64,000 nt of DNA, from assembly GCF_012849095.1 (NCBI RefSeq), contig NZ_CP051680.1:248001-312000 (forward strand). The letters are read 5' to 3'. The translations under genes were made by a program, and so were the position numbers. Under the pieces are notes generated by a model. The model did no database searches. It worked only from the letters and a program-made list of their open reading frames with translations, and was not told where the DNA came from. The stretch comes from Cohnella herbarum. GTDB taxonomy: Bacteria > Bacillota > Bacilli > Paenibacillales > Paenibacillaceae. Positions 35,401-44,347 of the stretch are shown in pieces (position 1 is the first letter of the stretch; every line of letters begins with the position of its first letter).

Positions 35401-38400
35401 CCTACGAGGACATGATCGGTTTAGTGTCTTCAAGAACGCCTCAAGGACGAAATCCGTTATTCGATACGATGTTGATCGTGCACAACCAGATGGACATCGG
35501 TTCGGAAATAAGGATGGGCGACGGGAAACTGACTTTCGAAGAATGGCGAACGAATACGTCGAAGCTCGATTTCAAGCTGGACGTTTACATGGAGGGAAGC
35601 GGGCTTACTTGCCGGCTGGAATATAATCGGCATCTCTTCGATCGCGAGACGATGGAGAGATGGTGCGGACACTTCGAGGCTGTCGTTCAATCCGTATTGC
35701 TCAATCCGCATGCCCATCTGCGCGATATCGACATGCTGGCCGAGACGGAACGTCTTCAAATCCTTCGGTCGTTCAACCGCGAGGTAACAACAACGGAGGA
35801 TAGCGACGAGAGCGTGCTGCACGAATGGTTCGAGAAAGGCGCAGAACAATGGCCTGATCAATTAGCCGTCTTAAATGGCGATCAACGGATGACTTATCGG
35901 GAGCTGAATGGGAAAGCGAACCGGCTAGCCTCGGAACTAAGAAGGAACGGCTTGGGGCCGGACCGGATCGCCGCGATCGTCGCGGAACGATCCGCGGAGA
36001 TGATGATCGGCATTCTGGCCGTTCTGAAAGCGGGCGGAGCTTACTTGCCGATCTCTCCCGACTATCCGCCCGAACGGATACGTTTCATGTTGGAAGATAG
36101 CGGCGCCGTCGTATTGCTCACCCAGAAGGCATGGTTGAACCGGTTCGGCGATGCCAAAGAAAAGAACCAAAACTCGACTCGTATAGCGTTCACCGGCGCC
36201 ATTATGGACATCGGAGACGAGGAGAGATACAGCGGCGATCGCGTTGACGAAGCGACGCAGGGAAGCAATCCCGTTCATAGCCGCAACTTGGCTTACGTCA
36301 TCTATACTTCCGGTTCGACGGGCAACCCGAAGGGGGTCATGATCGAACACGGAGCGGCCGTCAACCGGATTCGTTGGATGCAGAAGCAATACCCGATCGG
36401 ACAGGACGATGTCATTCTGCAGAAGACGGCCTTTACGTTCGACGTGTCGGTATGGGAACTGCTGTGGTGGTTTTTCGCCGGTGCGGCGGTTAGCTTCTTG
36501 TCGCCGGGCGGAGAGAAGGATCCGGACGCCATCGTGCGAGCGATCGAAGCCCACCGGGTGACAACGCTTCATTTCGTGCCTTCCATGCTGCATTTATTTC
36601 TGGAACATCAGGAAAGACGGCAGGAAGCCGATAGGAGCCAAGCTTCTTTGGCGACTTTGAAATACGTATTCGCAAGCGGAGAAGCGTTGCCCCCGCAGCA
36701 TGTGGAACGATTTTACGAGCGGTTCGGTTTGTTGCAAGGCGGACCCATACTCGTTAACTTATACGGTCCAACGGAAGCCGCCATCGACGTATCGTATTAC
36801 GATTGTCAGCCGGAACCGCTAGCGGACAGCGTCCCCATAGGCAGACCAATCGATAACATTCAATTATACGTTCTCGACGAAGCGCGGCAATTGCTTCCGA
36901 TTGGCGTTCCCGGCGAATTGTACATCGCGGGCAGGGGGTTAGCCCGCGGATATATTCAATTGCAGGAGCTGACCTCGGAGAAATTCGTCGACAATCCTTT
37001 CGTCCCGGGAACGCGGATGTACCGGACGGGAGATCTCGCGAAGTGGCAAGCGGACGGAACGATCGTCTACATGGGCAGGCTTGACCATCAAGTGAAGCTG
37101 CGCGGCTATCGGATTGAACTAGGCGAAATCGAAGCGGGACTGCTGCGGCACCCCGCAATTCATGAAGCCGTCGTAACGGTGAAAGAAACGCTTGAAGGCG
37201 ACAAGTATTTAAGCGCGCACATGGTGAGCAATCAAGTACCGACGATTGCCGAAATCCGCGAGCATCTGGGTCGGCTGCTCCCGGAATATATGATTCCCGC
37301 GCGTTATAGCCTCATCGGCAGGATGCCTCTGACTTCGAACGGCAAAGTCGATCGGAAGGCGCTGGCTAATCTAGAAGATGTCGAGCTGGCTGCTGCGGAT
37401 TACGAGGCGCCGCTCGATTCAACGGAAGAGGCTTTGATCGCATTATGGCAGACGGTGCTTCATCGGGAGCGAATCGGCGCCTTAGACGACTTTTTCGAGA
37501 TCGGAGGGCACTCGCTTAAAGCGACCGAGCTTCTGAACAAGCTGCATAAGGAGCTTCGGGCTACTCTATCGTTAAAAGAGATCTTCGACAACCCGACGGT
37601 ACGCCAGATGGCAAACCTATTGCGCGAGAAGGAAAAAAGCGACGTTGCCCCTATACCGCCAACGGAGGAAAGAGAGCATTACGCGCTTTCTCCGGCGCAG
37701 AGCAGATTGTACGTCTTGCAGCAATTCGAACGGATCGGCACGGCGTATCATTTGCCCGCGGCTTTCCTATACGAAGGTACCGTCGATCAAGACCGGTTCG
37801 AGAAGGCGTTGAGTTCGGTCGTCGGGTGGCATGAAAGCCTGCGAACCTCATTCCGGATGGTGGATGGGGTGCCCGTGCAAAAAGTCCATTTTTCAGCTGT
37901 CGTCTCAGTCGAATGGAAGGACGGTACGCAAGCGACGTTACCGGAATTGATCCGGGATTTCATTCGACCTTTCGTGCTGACCGAGGCTCCTCTCTTGAGG
38001 GCAGCGGTTGTGCAACTGAGCCCGAACGAGCAGCTTATTCTGTTCGATATGCATCATCTTGTGTCCGACGGCGTCTCGATGGGCGTTCTCGTGGAAGATT
38101 TCGTCGGATTCTATGAGGGAAGAGAGCCGGAGAAGTCCATCGTTCCTTATAAGGATTTCGCCGGTTGGCAGCGGGAAGCATTGGCTAACGGGACTTGGAG
38201 CGAACAGGAGCGCTATTGGGTCGGGCAATTCGCCGATGGGGTGCCGACGCTGAACATGCTAACCGATTATAATCGGCCTTCCATGAGATCGTTCGAAGGA
38301 GACAAGGTTGCGTTTCGACTGACGAAGGAAGAAACGCTTGCGTTGCGAAAACTCGCAGCGGATCTTCGAATCACTTTGTACATGGCGATGTTGGCCGTCT

Positions 38401-41400
38401 TCAACGTTTTCCTGTCCCGTTATTCCGGTCAGGACGATATCGTGGTCGGCACGCCGGTATCGGGCAGGTCTCACGCCGATCTCCATAACGCGGTAGGGAT
38501 GTTCGTCAATACGCTGCCTATGAGAAATTACCCGTCCGCGCATAAAACGTTCAGATCGTTCGCGGAGGAATTACGAGAAAATACGCTGGGTGCTTTCAGC
38601 AATCAAGATTATCCGTTCGAAGAGCTGGTCGGAAAGTTGCAATTGACGCGGAGTCTTAGCCGAAATCCGCTGTTCGACGCCATGTTCGTGATGCAGAATA
38701 TGGCGATACCGGAGCTGACGCTCGATCAACGACCGCTGAAGCGTTGCGAATCGCCGCACGTCTCCGCTAAGTTCGACTTCACGTTGGAAGCGGTCGAGAC
38801 GGAAGAAGCGGAAATCGAATGCCATTTCGAATATTGCACGAAGCTGTTCCGGGAAGAGACGGTCGCGGCGTGGGTACGGCATTATCGCCAAATTGTGAAG
38901 GAAGTGACGGACAACCCGGAAATCGCGATCGGAAATATCGATATGCTTTCCTCGGACGAAATCAGCCGGTTGTTATCCGTTCCTGATGCTGAGGTGCGTT
39001 ATCCGCGCGACCAAACGATCCACGGGTTGTTCGTAGAGCAGGTGGAACGAACGCCCGATAATATCGCCGTCGTCTGCGGCAACGAGCGGATCACCTATCG
39101 CGAGTTGAACGAAAGGGCGAATCGACTAGCTGCAGGGCTGCGAAGCAAAGGGGTCGTACCCGATCAGAGGATCGGTCTCATGCTGGATCGCTCCATCGAC
39201 ATGATCGTCGGCATCCTCGCGATTCTGAAAGCCGGGGGCGCTTATGTTCCAATCGATCCGGATTACCCGGCGGAACGGGCGGCATATATGATTGACGATA
39301 GCGAAGCCTCTATCGTCTTGTCGGAATCGAAGTACGAGGCCGGTCTGCGGTTAATCGCACCTGAAGTCATCGATATCGCCCAGCTTTCCACTTGGTCTGG
39401 CGACCTCGCGAAGAGCACGAGCGGATCCGGCAATCTGGCCTATATCATCTATACGTCCGGTACGACCGGCAATCCCAAAGGGGTCATGATCGAGCATCGT
39501 AACGTAGTAAGTCTATTGGTTCATGACCCATCGTTATTCGACTTCAATGCAAACGACGCTTGGACGATGTTCCATTCTTACTGCTTCGATTTCTCCGTGT
39601 GGGAAATGTACGGCGCTTTGTTATTCGGAGGAAAGTTGGTCGTGCTGGAGAAGCAGGTCGCGCAAGATCCGGAGCGAATGCTCGATGTGCTGATCGGGGA
39701 GAAGGTGACGGTATTTAATCAGACGCCTTCGTCTTTCTATCATTTCATTCGCTATGAATCGGCGAGGCAGAGGCCGGAGCTTCAGTTCCGGTACGTGATC
39801 TTCGGAGGCGAAGCATTGAAGCCGTCGATGCTCGGCTCTTGGAAACAACGATACCCCGATACCAAGCTGGTGAACATGTACGGGATTACCGAAACGACGA
39901 TTCATGTCACTTACAAGGAAATGACGGACGTAGAGATCTCGTCGAACGTCAGCCGGATCGGCCGGCCGATTCCGACGCTAAACGCCTATATTCTGGACGG
40001 CAACTTAAAGCTTGTGCCGGTAGGCGTTGCCGGGGAACTATACGTTGGCGGCAACGGCGTCGCGCGAGGGTACTTGAACCGCCCCGAATTGACGGCGCAG
40101 AAGTTCATCGCCAATCCCTATCGCCCGGGAGAAACTTTATATCGTTCAGGCGATCTGGTCCGCATGTCAACGGACGGCGAATTGGAGTACATGGGCCGGA
40201 TAGACCACCAGGTGAAAGTACGGGGATTCCGAATCGAGCTGGGGGAAATCGAGTACGCACTTCAGCAGCATCCGCGTATTCGCGAAGCCGTCGTGCTGGC
40301 AAAAGACGATAATGCAGGGGAAAAGGCGTTATGGGGTTTCGTAGCCGTGAAAGAAGAGCTGCCGATCGCCGAGCTGCGTAAACATCTATCCTTAACGCTC
40401 CCTGATTATATGATTCCGTCGTTCTATGTGCAGATGGAGAAATTACCGCTGACGGTGAACGGCAAAATCGACCGAAACGCTCTTCTGCGTATGGAGGCGG
40501 AACGTCGGACGAGCGCTTCTAACGCGGCGCCTCGGAACGAGCTTGAAAGGAAAATAAGCGAGATATGGCAAGATGTGCTCTCGTTGGACAGCGTCGGCGC
40601 TCACGACAATTTCTTCGACGTTGGCGGCCATTCGCTGCTTCTGCTTCGATTGCATTCCCTTTTGGAACAGGATTATCCCGGGGTCGTAAAGGTGACGGAC
40701 TTGTTCGCCTATCCGACGATTCAGGCGTTGGCCGCGTTCATAGAAGCCGAAACGGCGTCGTCCGATTCGGCGTCAGGAACGATGCGCCACGCGGAGCTGC
40801 CCGAATCGTTCTTCGCTAACCGACAGGGAAAGCCGCAACGGACATCGCTTACGTTCCAACTGGACTCGCGAATGACGACCGACGCGAAGCGCATGGCGGA
40901 GGAGGCGCGGGGAGATCTGGATTCGGTATTGGCGGGGGCTTATCTCTATCTGTTCGCGCAATTGACGAAAAAAGCCGAACAGACCATTTACGTAAAGGCT
41001 CGCGATCAGGCGGTACATGCGGTGGTTATCGATTTAAGCGGGCAACAGGATGCTTTCGCGCTTGTCTGTTCGGTTCAACAGCAACTCGTAACGCGTGCCG
41101 GAAACGAGGACGAATCGGTTATTAAACCATTGAACGACATATCTTCTTCCCCAGAGAACGGCATCTATCCGTTGTTCTATAAGTACGGTCGAAGCGTAGC
41201 GAACGCGGCTCCCGACGAAGCGTTCGACATTGTCTTATCTTACTACGAAGAGAACGATCGGATTACGCTGCTTTGCAGCTACGACGAAAGGAAGCTTCGC
41301 AAAGAGAAAATGAAAGAGTTTTGCCAAGGCTACGTGAAAATGGTCGGTTGGTTGACCAAACCATACGCGAGCAGTCGGCAAACGGCGGCTGGAAAGGAAG

Positions 41401-41417
41401 GAGCGGCGCATGAATAA
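32439..41417 (+). CDS. NRPS 1: AL-ACP-C-A(Ser)-PCP-C-A(Thr)-PCP-half C
   Basis: About 2990 residues. Domain order with rough residue positions: acyl-AMP ligase (~10-570; SSGSTGAPRGVV ~170, LSWMPLTHDMGLIG); ACP (GGDSL ~613); C (HHAISDG ~800); A (~1130-1640); PCP (GGHSL ~1689); C (HHLVSDG ~1870); A (~2180-2680); PCP (GGHSL ~2729). The last ~200 residues resemble only the C-terminal half of a condensation domain, without HHxxxDG. Hand-read codes are DVWHFSLID (Ser) and DFWNIGMIH (Thr). The ligase-ACP start marks this as the loading protein of a lipopeptide. ATG 32439 is preferred because at ATG 32427 the AGGAGG touches the start codon. Its end overlaps the AT gene by 8 bases. Confidence 0.92.
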   Translation: MRTRQSTLADVLHDLRDSGNGITYTTRHEEAFVSYGELYGKAQGKLHFLQRKGMQPKDELVFQVEDNGEFIILFWACQLGGIIPVPLAAGNNEDHKLKLARVWNTLRNPYLACSKETLRQIEKYEEHPEISSCLASMQRRAILIDDDAQSIEPGRGNLQSIGSEDIALIQYSSGSTGAPRGVVLTHGNLLCNINAIIDGAGVSSADRSLSWMPLTHDMGLIGCHLTALTADIHQFIMPPTLFVMDPELWLHKAHEHRITLLSSPNFGYKHFLSHCKKERIAEWDLSRLRLIFNGAEPVSARLCDSFLDAIGPAGAGRNILFPVYGMAEASLAVTFPPMNEEVIPVYVNRSLLSAGEPVAEIGPDDKACVTFVDVGYPVQDCEVRICDEDGRTLQERYIGNIQIKGNNVTRGYYRNPEETDKLKTDDGWLNTGDLGFMRKGRLVVTGRKKDIIFVRGQNYYPHDLEGIAQEQLGIELGKIAICGVTGENSGTEEIAAFIVHRGKPDSFVDTVLEVKKTLNKATGLSIKQVVPVRSIPKTTSGKLQRYKLAESYERGEFTEVIERLNKLLDERITPEATETADDLLERRLSRLWADGLGRGSVGIDQDFFEMGGDSLTAAMLLNRIHKEFHVEVPAAALFELSTARKLANYIRDAEKSMYEPIPKAEEREYYPVSSSQYRVYVQEQSQHIGTSYHMPVLIHIEGDLDIAKAERVIRRLISLHESLRTSFAEMEGDIVQLVHREEEIEFALQILNLQHDGVRGAINEFIRPFRLSEAPLFRAGLVSEGDERTVAGKHHLILDMHHAISDGISVNHLIEQFAMQYDGKDLSASHLQYKDYVMWQRERKHSDRYASDRFYWERKLSGEVPLLEMPTDRKRTEARSFEGDSIPFSLDEKCVKKLNELAHRHSVSVNAILLTVYAIVLNKYTRQQDLVVGSLVSGRNHADLESIVGMFVNYVPLRMTIDPATTFVETLERCARSITEDYSHQDFPYEDMIGLVSSRTPQGRNPLFDTMLIVHNQMDIGSEIRMGDGKLTFEEWRTNTSKLDFKLDVYMEGSGLTCRLEYNRHLFDRETMERWCGHFEAVVQSVLLNPHAHLRDIDMLAETERLQILRSFNREVTTTEDSDESVLHEWFEKGAEQWPDQLAVLNGDQRMTYRELNGKANRLASELRRNGLGPDRIAAIVAERSAEMMIGILAVLKAGGAYLPISPDYPPERIRFMLEDSGAVVLLTQKAWLNRFGDAKEKNQNSTRIAFTGAIMDIGDEERYSGDRVDEATQGSNPVHSRNLAYVIYTSGSTGNPKGVMIEHGAAVNRIRWMQKQYPIGQDDVILQKTAFTFDVSVWELLWWFFAGAAVSFLSPGGEKDPDAIVRAIEAHRVTTLHFVPSMLHLFLEHQERRQEADRSQASLATLKYVFASGEALPPQHVERFYERFGLLQGGPILVNLYGPTEAAIDVSYYDCQPEPLADSVPIGRPIDNIQLYVLDEARQLLPIGVPGELYIAGRGLARGYIQLQELTSEKFVDNPFVPGTRMYRTGDLAKWQADGTIVYMGRLDHQVKLRGYRIELGEIEAGLLRHPAIHEAVVTVKETLEGDKYLSAHMVSNQVPTIAEIREHLGRLLPEYMIPARYSLIGRMPLTSNGKVDRKALANLEDVELAAADYEAPLDSTEEALIALWQTVLHRERIGALDDFFEIGGHSLKATELLNKLHKELRATLSLKEIFDNPTVRQMANLLREKEKSDVAPIPPTEEREHYALSPAQSRLYVLQQFERIGTAYHLPAAFLYEGTVDQDRFEKALSSVVGWHESLRTSFRMVDGVPVQKVHFSAVVSVEWKDGTQATLPELIRDFIRPFVLTEAPLLRAAVVQLSPNEQLILFDMHHLVSDGVSMGVLVEDFVGFYEGREPEKSIVPYKDFAGWQREALANGTWSEQERYWVGQFADGVPTLNMLTDYNRPSMRSFEGDKVAFRLTKEETLALRKLAADLRITLYMAMLAVFNVFLSRYSGQDDIVVGTPVSGRSHADLHNAVGMFVNTLPMRNYPSAHKTFRSFAEELRENTLGAFSNQDYPFEELVGKLQLTRSLSRNPLFDAMFVMQNMAIPELTLDQRPLKRCESPHVSAKFDFTLEAVETEEAEIECHFEYCTKLFREETVAAWVRHYRQIVKEVTDNPEIAIGNIDMLSSDEISRLLSVPDAEVRYPRDQTIHGLFVEQVERTPDNIAVVCGNERITYRELNERANRLAAGLRSKGVVPDQRIGLMLDRSIDMIVGILAILKAGGAYVPIDPDYPAERAAYMIDDSEASIVLSESKYEAGLRLIAPEVIDIAQLSTWSGDLAKSTSGSGNLAYIIYTSGTTGNPKGVMIEHRNVVSLLVHDPSLFDFNANDAWTMFHSYCFDFSVWEMYGALLFGGKLVVLEKQVAQDPERMLDVLIGEKVTVFNQTPSSFYHFIRYESARQRPELQFRYVIFGGEALKPSMLGSWKQRYPDTKLVNMYGITETTIHVTYKEMTDVEISSNVSRIGRPIPTLNAYILDGNLKLVPVGVAGELYVGGNGVARGYLNRPELTAQKFIANPYRPGETLYRSGDLVRMSTDGELEYMGRIDHQVKVRGFRIELGEIEYALQQHPRIREAVVLAKDDNAGEKALWGFVAVKEELPIAELRKHLSLTLPDYMIPSFYVQMEKLPLTVNGKIDRNALLRMEAERRTSASNAAPRNELERKISEIWQDVLSLDSVGAHDNFFDVGGHSLLLLRLHSLLEQDYPGVVKVTDLFAYPTIQALAAFIEAETASSDSASGTMRHAELPESFFANRQGKPQRTSLTFQLDSRMTTDAKRMAEEARGDLDSVLAGAYLYLFAQLTKKAEQTIYVKARDQAVHAVVIDLSGQQDAFALVCSVQQQLVTRAGNEDESVIKPLNDISSSPENGIYPLFYKYGRSVANAAPDEAFDIVLSYYEENDRITLLCSYDERKLRKEKMKEFCQGYVKMVGWLTKPYASSRQTAAGKEGAAHE

Positions 41418-42624
41418 AACGGCATTTCTTTATCCGGGTACCGGATCGCAATATACCGGAATGTTCAAGAACTTATACGAGGGTCATTCGGTCGTCAGAC
41501 ATACGTTCGAGGAAGCGGGGGAGTCGATCGGGCTCGATCTGGCGCGAACGTGCTTCGAAGACGGCTTTCCCGAAGAGGGAAGCATTGCGAATACGCAGGT
41601 CGCCATCCTCGCCTGCAGCGTAGCGGGACATCGTCTCTTGGCGCAAGAGGTCGGTTTGAAGCCTTGCGTCGCGGCCGGGCATAGCTTGGGAGAATGGTCC
41701 GCGCTTACGTGCGCGGGTGCGCTTGCGTTGCCCGATGGCGTCAAGGCGGTATGGCAAAGGGGCAAATGGATGGAGGAAGCCGTTCCGAACGGAGGCGGAC
41801 TGATCGTCGCGGTGAACAATTTGCCTCTGCATGCGGTAAAGGAATATTGCGTTCCCGACCCGGATACGGGACAAATCGTCGAAATCGCTTGTCGCAACGC
41901 TCCGGATCAGGCAGTCATCGCAGGCCACCGCGAAGCCGTCGAGCGGATCACGCCCGCGCTCGAATCGTTGGGCGGCAAAGTCGTCCGATTGCGCGCGAAA
42001 GTTCCCTTCCATACTTCGCTCATGCGGTCCGCCGCCGAGAAACTATCCAACGAACTTGCCAACTTATCGTTCGGCAAGCTCGATTGGCCGGTCATTTCCA
42101 ACGTTACCGCCGAGCCGCACGAGCATGATCCGGCTTCGTTAAGACTGAAATTGGCGGAACAACTGACGACGGCGGTCCGATGGGAGGAAACCGTTCGGTT
42201 AATGCAACGGTCTGGAGTTCACTATGCCATCGAGATCGGTCCGCACAAAGTGTTGAAGCAGCTTAACCGCAAGACGGCACGCAATATCCGTTCTTATGCG
42301 TTAGACGTACCTGAGGATTGGCCTTCGATGTTCGAACTGCGCCGGTTGAAGCCCGCATTTATCGACCAGTGCCTAACCATCGCCGTCACGACCCGGAATC
42401 GCAATGACGATGCCGAGCAGTACCGTAAGGGGGCGATCGAGCCCTACAAACGATTGTTGCAAATCCGGGAGCAATCGGCTGCGGAGGGAAGCGAGCCGTC
42501 GTGTTCGCGAAAGAAAGAAAGCTTCGAACTGTTATCGGGAATATTGGCGTGCAAACGAGTCGCGGAAGAGGAGTTAAACGACCGACTGGCCGACTTGGTT
42601 TATCAATTGAACGGAGAGGGATGA
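41410..42624 (+). CDS. Free-standing malonyl-CoA acyltransferase (trans-AT)
   Basis: A 404-residue protein. The first ~290 residues are a FabD-type AT: FLYPGTGSQYTGM, active-site Ser92 in GHSLGEW, RGKWMEEA, NAPDQAVIAG, and His201 in VPFHTSLM, a pattern fitting malonyl rather than methylmalonyl. The C-terminal ~100 residues are polar and unassigned, perhaps for docking. The next synthetase contains a KS but no AT, so this enzyme should load its ACP. It overlaps NRPS1 upstream by eight bases. Confidence 0.9.
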   Translation: MNKTAFLYPGTGSQYTGMFKNLYEGHSVVRHTFEEAGESIGLDLARTCFEDGFPEEGSIANTQVAILACSVAGHRLLAQEVGLKPCVAAGHSLGEWSALTCAGALALPDGVKAVWQRGKWMEEAVPNGGGLIVAVNNLPLHAVKEYCVPDPDTGQIVEIACRNAPDQAVIAGHREAVERITPALESLGGKVVRLRAKVPFHTSLMRSAAEKLSNELANLSFGKLDWPVISNVTAEPHEHDPASLRLKLAEQLTTAVRWEETVRLMQRSGVHYAIEIGPHKVLKQLNRKTARNIRSYALDVPEDWPSMFELRRLKPAFIDQCLTIAVTTRNRNDDAEQYRKGAIEPYKRLLQIREQSAAEGSEPSCSRKKESFELLSGILACKRVAEEELNDRLADLVYQLNGEG

Positions 42625-42629
42625 CATTA

Positions 42630-44288
42630 ATGAAAAAGACAGCGTTCATGCTGGGAGAAGTATTGCTTCTGCTTGGCTTGTTCATGGCGGTGGCGTTCGT
42701 TCACAACACGATGATCGTACCGGATTCCGGAGCTTACGGCAATTACTTGATGGATAATCTGCCGATATGGATTTCGATTATGTTCGCGATTACGGCAGCA
42801 ATCATTTTGATCGTCTTTCAAATCAAGAAAAGAATAGTACGAGATCGTTACATCAGCGTATGGAAAATGAGCAAGTTCGCTAAAGTGAGCCGATTGGATG
42901 CCGCCATGCTAACGGTGATCGGGGTTTTCGCGGCGCTTCTATTCATGAGCGTCATCCGAATTTCTACGATTGCCGACGCTTTCCCCGACTTTGACGATTA
43001 TTTGAACTTGTTTATGAAGTCGGATAGTTTCGTCATGGTCATCGTAGGCGTGTGCATCGTCGGTCCGCTGTTCGAGGAAGTGTTTTTCCGCGGCGTGCTC
43101 TTTAATCTGATGCGCCGGGCTGTTCCGTTCGGAGTGGCTTTACTGCTGCAGGCAATTATCTACGGATACGCCCAACCTAACCCGAGCATCCAAGTTACCG
43201 CGTTTTTTCTCGCCCTGATGTACGGAATTTTGTATACGAAGCTGCAATCGGTCTGGGCGACGATATGGACGGCGTTCGTCATCAATACGATTTTATTCTG
43301 CTCCCAGAAGTTCGGCTTGCTGGAGCTGTTCTCGACTTTCACCGATTCCGTACTGTTCCTCATGGCAGTCTTATGCCTGTTCGTTACGATCGCTTTGGTC
43401 GTATCCGTCTGGAAAGGTCACGATAAAGCCGGTCACCTCAAAATGGTCGGCGGACTGCTCCTATGGTCTCTTATCTTCGTCGTAACCTACTTTCCGTTCT
43501 TGAATTTTTGGAACAACCGAATTATGTCGATCTCTTCGATCTCCGGTTGGCTCGGCAATAATAACGTAATCGGATTCGTCATTTTCGACTTGGCGACTTT
43601 CGCCATCTTTTTCTTCGCGATGAAAGCGATCCATAAGAAAAACTTGATCGTCGTCAGCAATTTCTCGCGCATCGACCGTAAAGTCATGATCATGATTTCG
43701 ATACTGGGCGTCGGCATGGGCGTATGGGTACAAGCCTTTTTCAAAATTCCTTATTTTCATGATACCTTTCCGCAATTCGAGCAGCTGTTCGAATATTTAA
43801 CCACGGCCTCGATCCCGGTCTTTATATTGTTTCTATTCGTTCATTCCGCCTACAAGGAAATATTTTTCCGTGCTTTGGTGTATAACGTTTTGAGATCCGT
43901 CCAGCCTATCGCCGCCTCGATTCTCGTAACGGGCATTATTTACGGAGGTTTGTTTTTCTTGTGGGATATTCCTATGACGATCTATGCCCTCGCGGGAGCT
44001 TTGATCTTCGGCCTTATGTTCGAATGGTTCAGGACGATCTGGGCGCCGATCGTTAACGAGCTCTTCTTGTTCGGTACTTATTTCGTGATGAGAAAGCTCG
44101 ACATGCCCTACAGCTCCGGAATGGTCTGGCTGCTCGCGGTCAGCTCGGCGCTGGTTATCGTCATGATGGTCGTTCTTTACCGTATGAGGGAGAGCGCGCC
44201 AGCCGACTCATCTACGAATAAACAAGGCGGACATGCCCCTGCGCCGATCAGCCTCGATCCTGCCAAGCGGAAGGCAATAGCGAAGTAG
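42630..44288 (+). CDS. Membrane protein with two CPBP (Rce1/CAAX-protease-like) domains
   Basis: About 552 residues with roughly a dozen or more hydrophobic segments in two related halves. Half one has FEEVFFRGVLFNL (EExxxR, Glu149-Glu150); half two has YKEIFFRALVYNV, where the first Glu is Lys (~409). The downstream FxxxH and HxxxN motifs of active CPBP proteases are not seen: half one has IIYGYAQ and WTAFVIN, half two has IIYGGLF and IVNELFL. So the protein is probably not a working protease, or only marginally. CPBP proteins are often immunity or maturation factors in peptide-antibiotic loci. ATG 42621 overlaps the AT stop; ATG 42630 has better spacing from GGAGAGG. Confidence 0.75.
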   Translation: MKKTAFMLGEVLLLLGLFMAVAFVHNTMIVPDSGAYGNYLMDNLPIWISIMFAITAAIILIVFQIKKRIVRDRYISVWKMSKFAKVSRLDAAMLTVIGVFAALLFMSVIRISTIADAFPDFDDYLNLFMKSDSFVMVIVGVCIVGPLFEEVFFRGVLFNLMRRAVPFGVALLLQAIIYGYAQPNPSIQVTAFFLALMYGILYTKLQSVWATIWTAFVINTILFCSQKFGLLELFSTFTDSVLFLMAVLCLFVTIALVVSVWKGHDKAGHLKMVGGLLLWSLIFVVTYFPFLNFWNNRIMSISSISGWLGNNNVIGFVIFDLATFAIFFFAMKAIHKKNLIVVSNFSRIDRKVMIMISILGVGMGVWVQAFFKIPYFHDTFPQFEQLFEYLTTASIPVFILFLFVHSAYKEIFFRALVYNVLRSVQPIAASILVTGIIYGGLFFLWDIPMTIYALAGALIFGLMFEWFRTIWAPIVNELFLFGTYFVMRKLDMPYSSGMVWLLAVSSALVIVMMVVLYRMRESAPADSSTNKQGGHAPAPISLDPAKRKAIAK

Positions 44289-44347
44289 CCAACCTTGAGC
44301 TTTTACGCAAATTGCACACTTTCGGACTTCAGGTAAGGAGGACAAAT

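Noticed and set aside
41473..42012. Long antisense frames opposite the AT and the synthetases
   Set aside because: They mirror codon bias of the sense genes, carry no ribosome sites and no family features.
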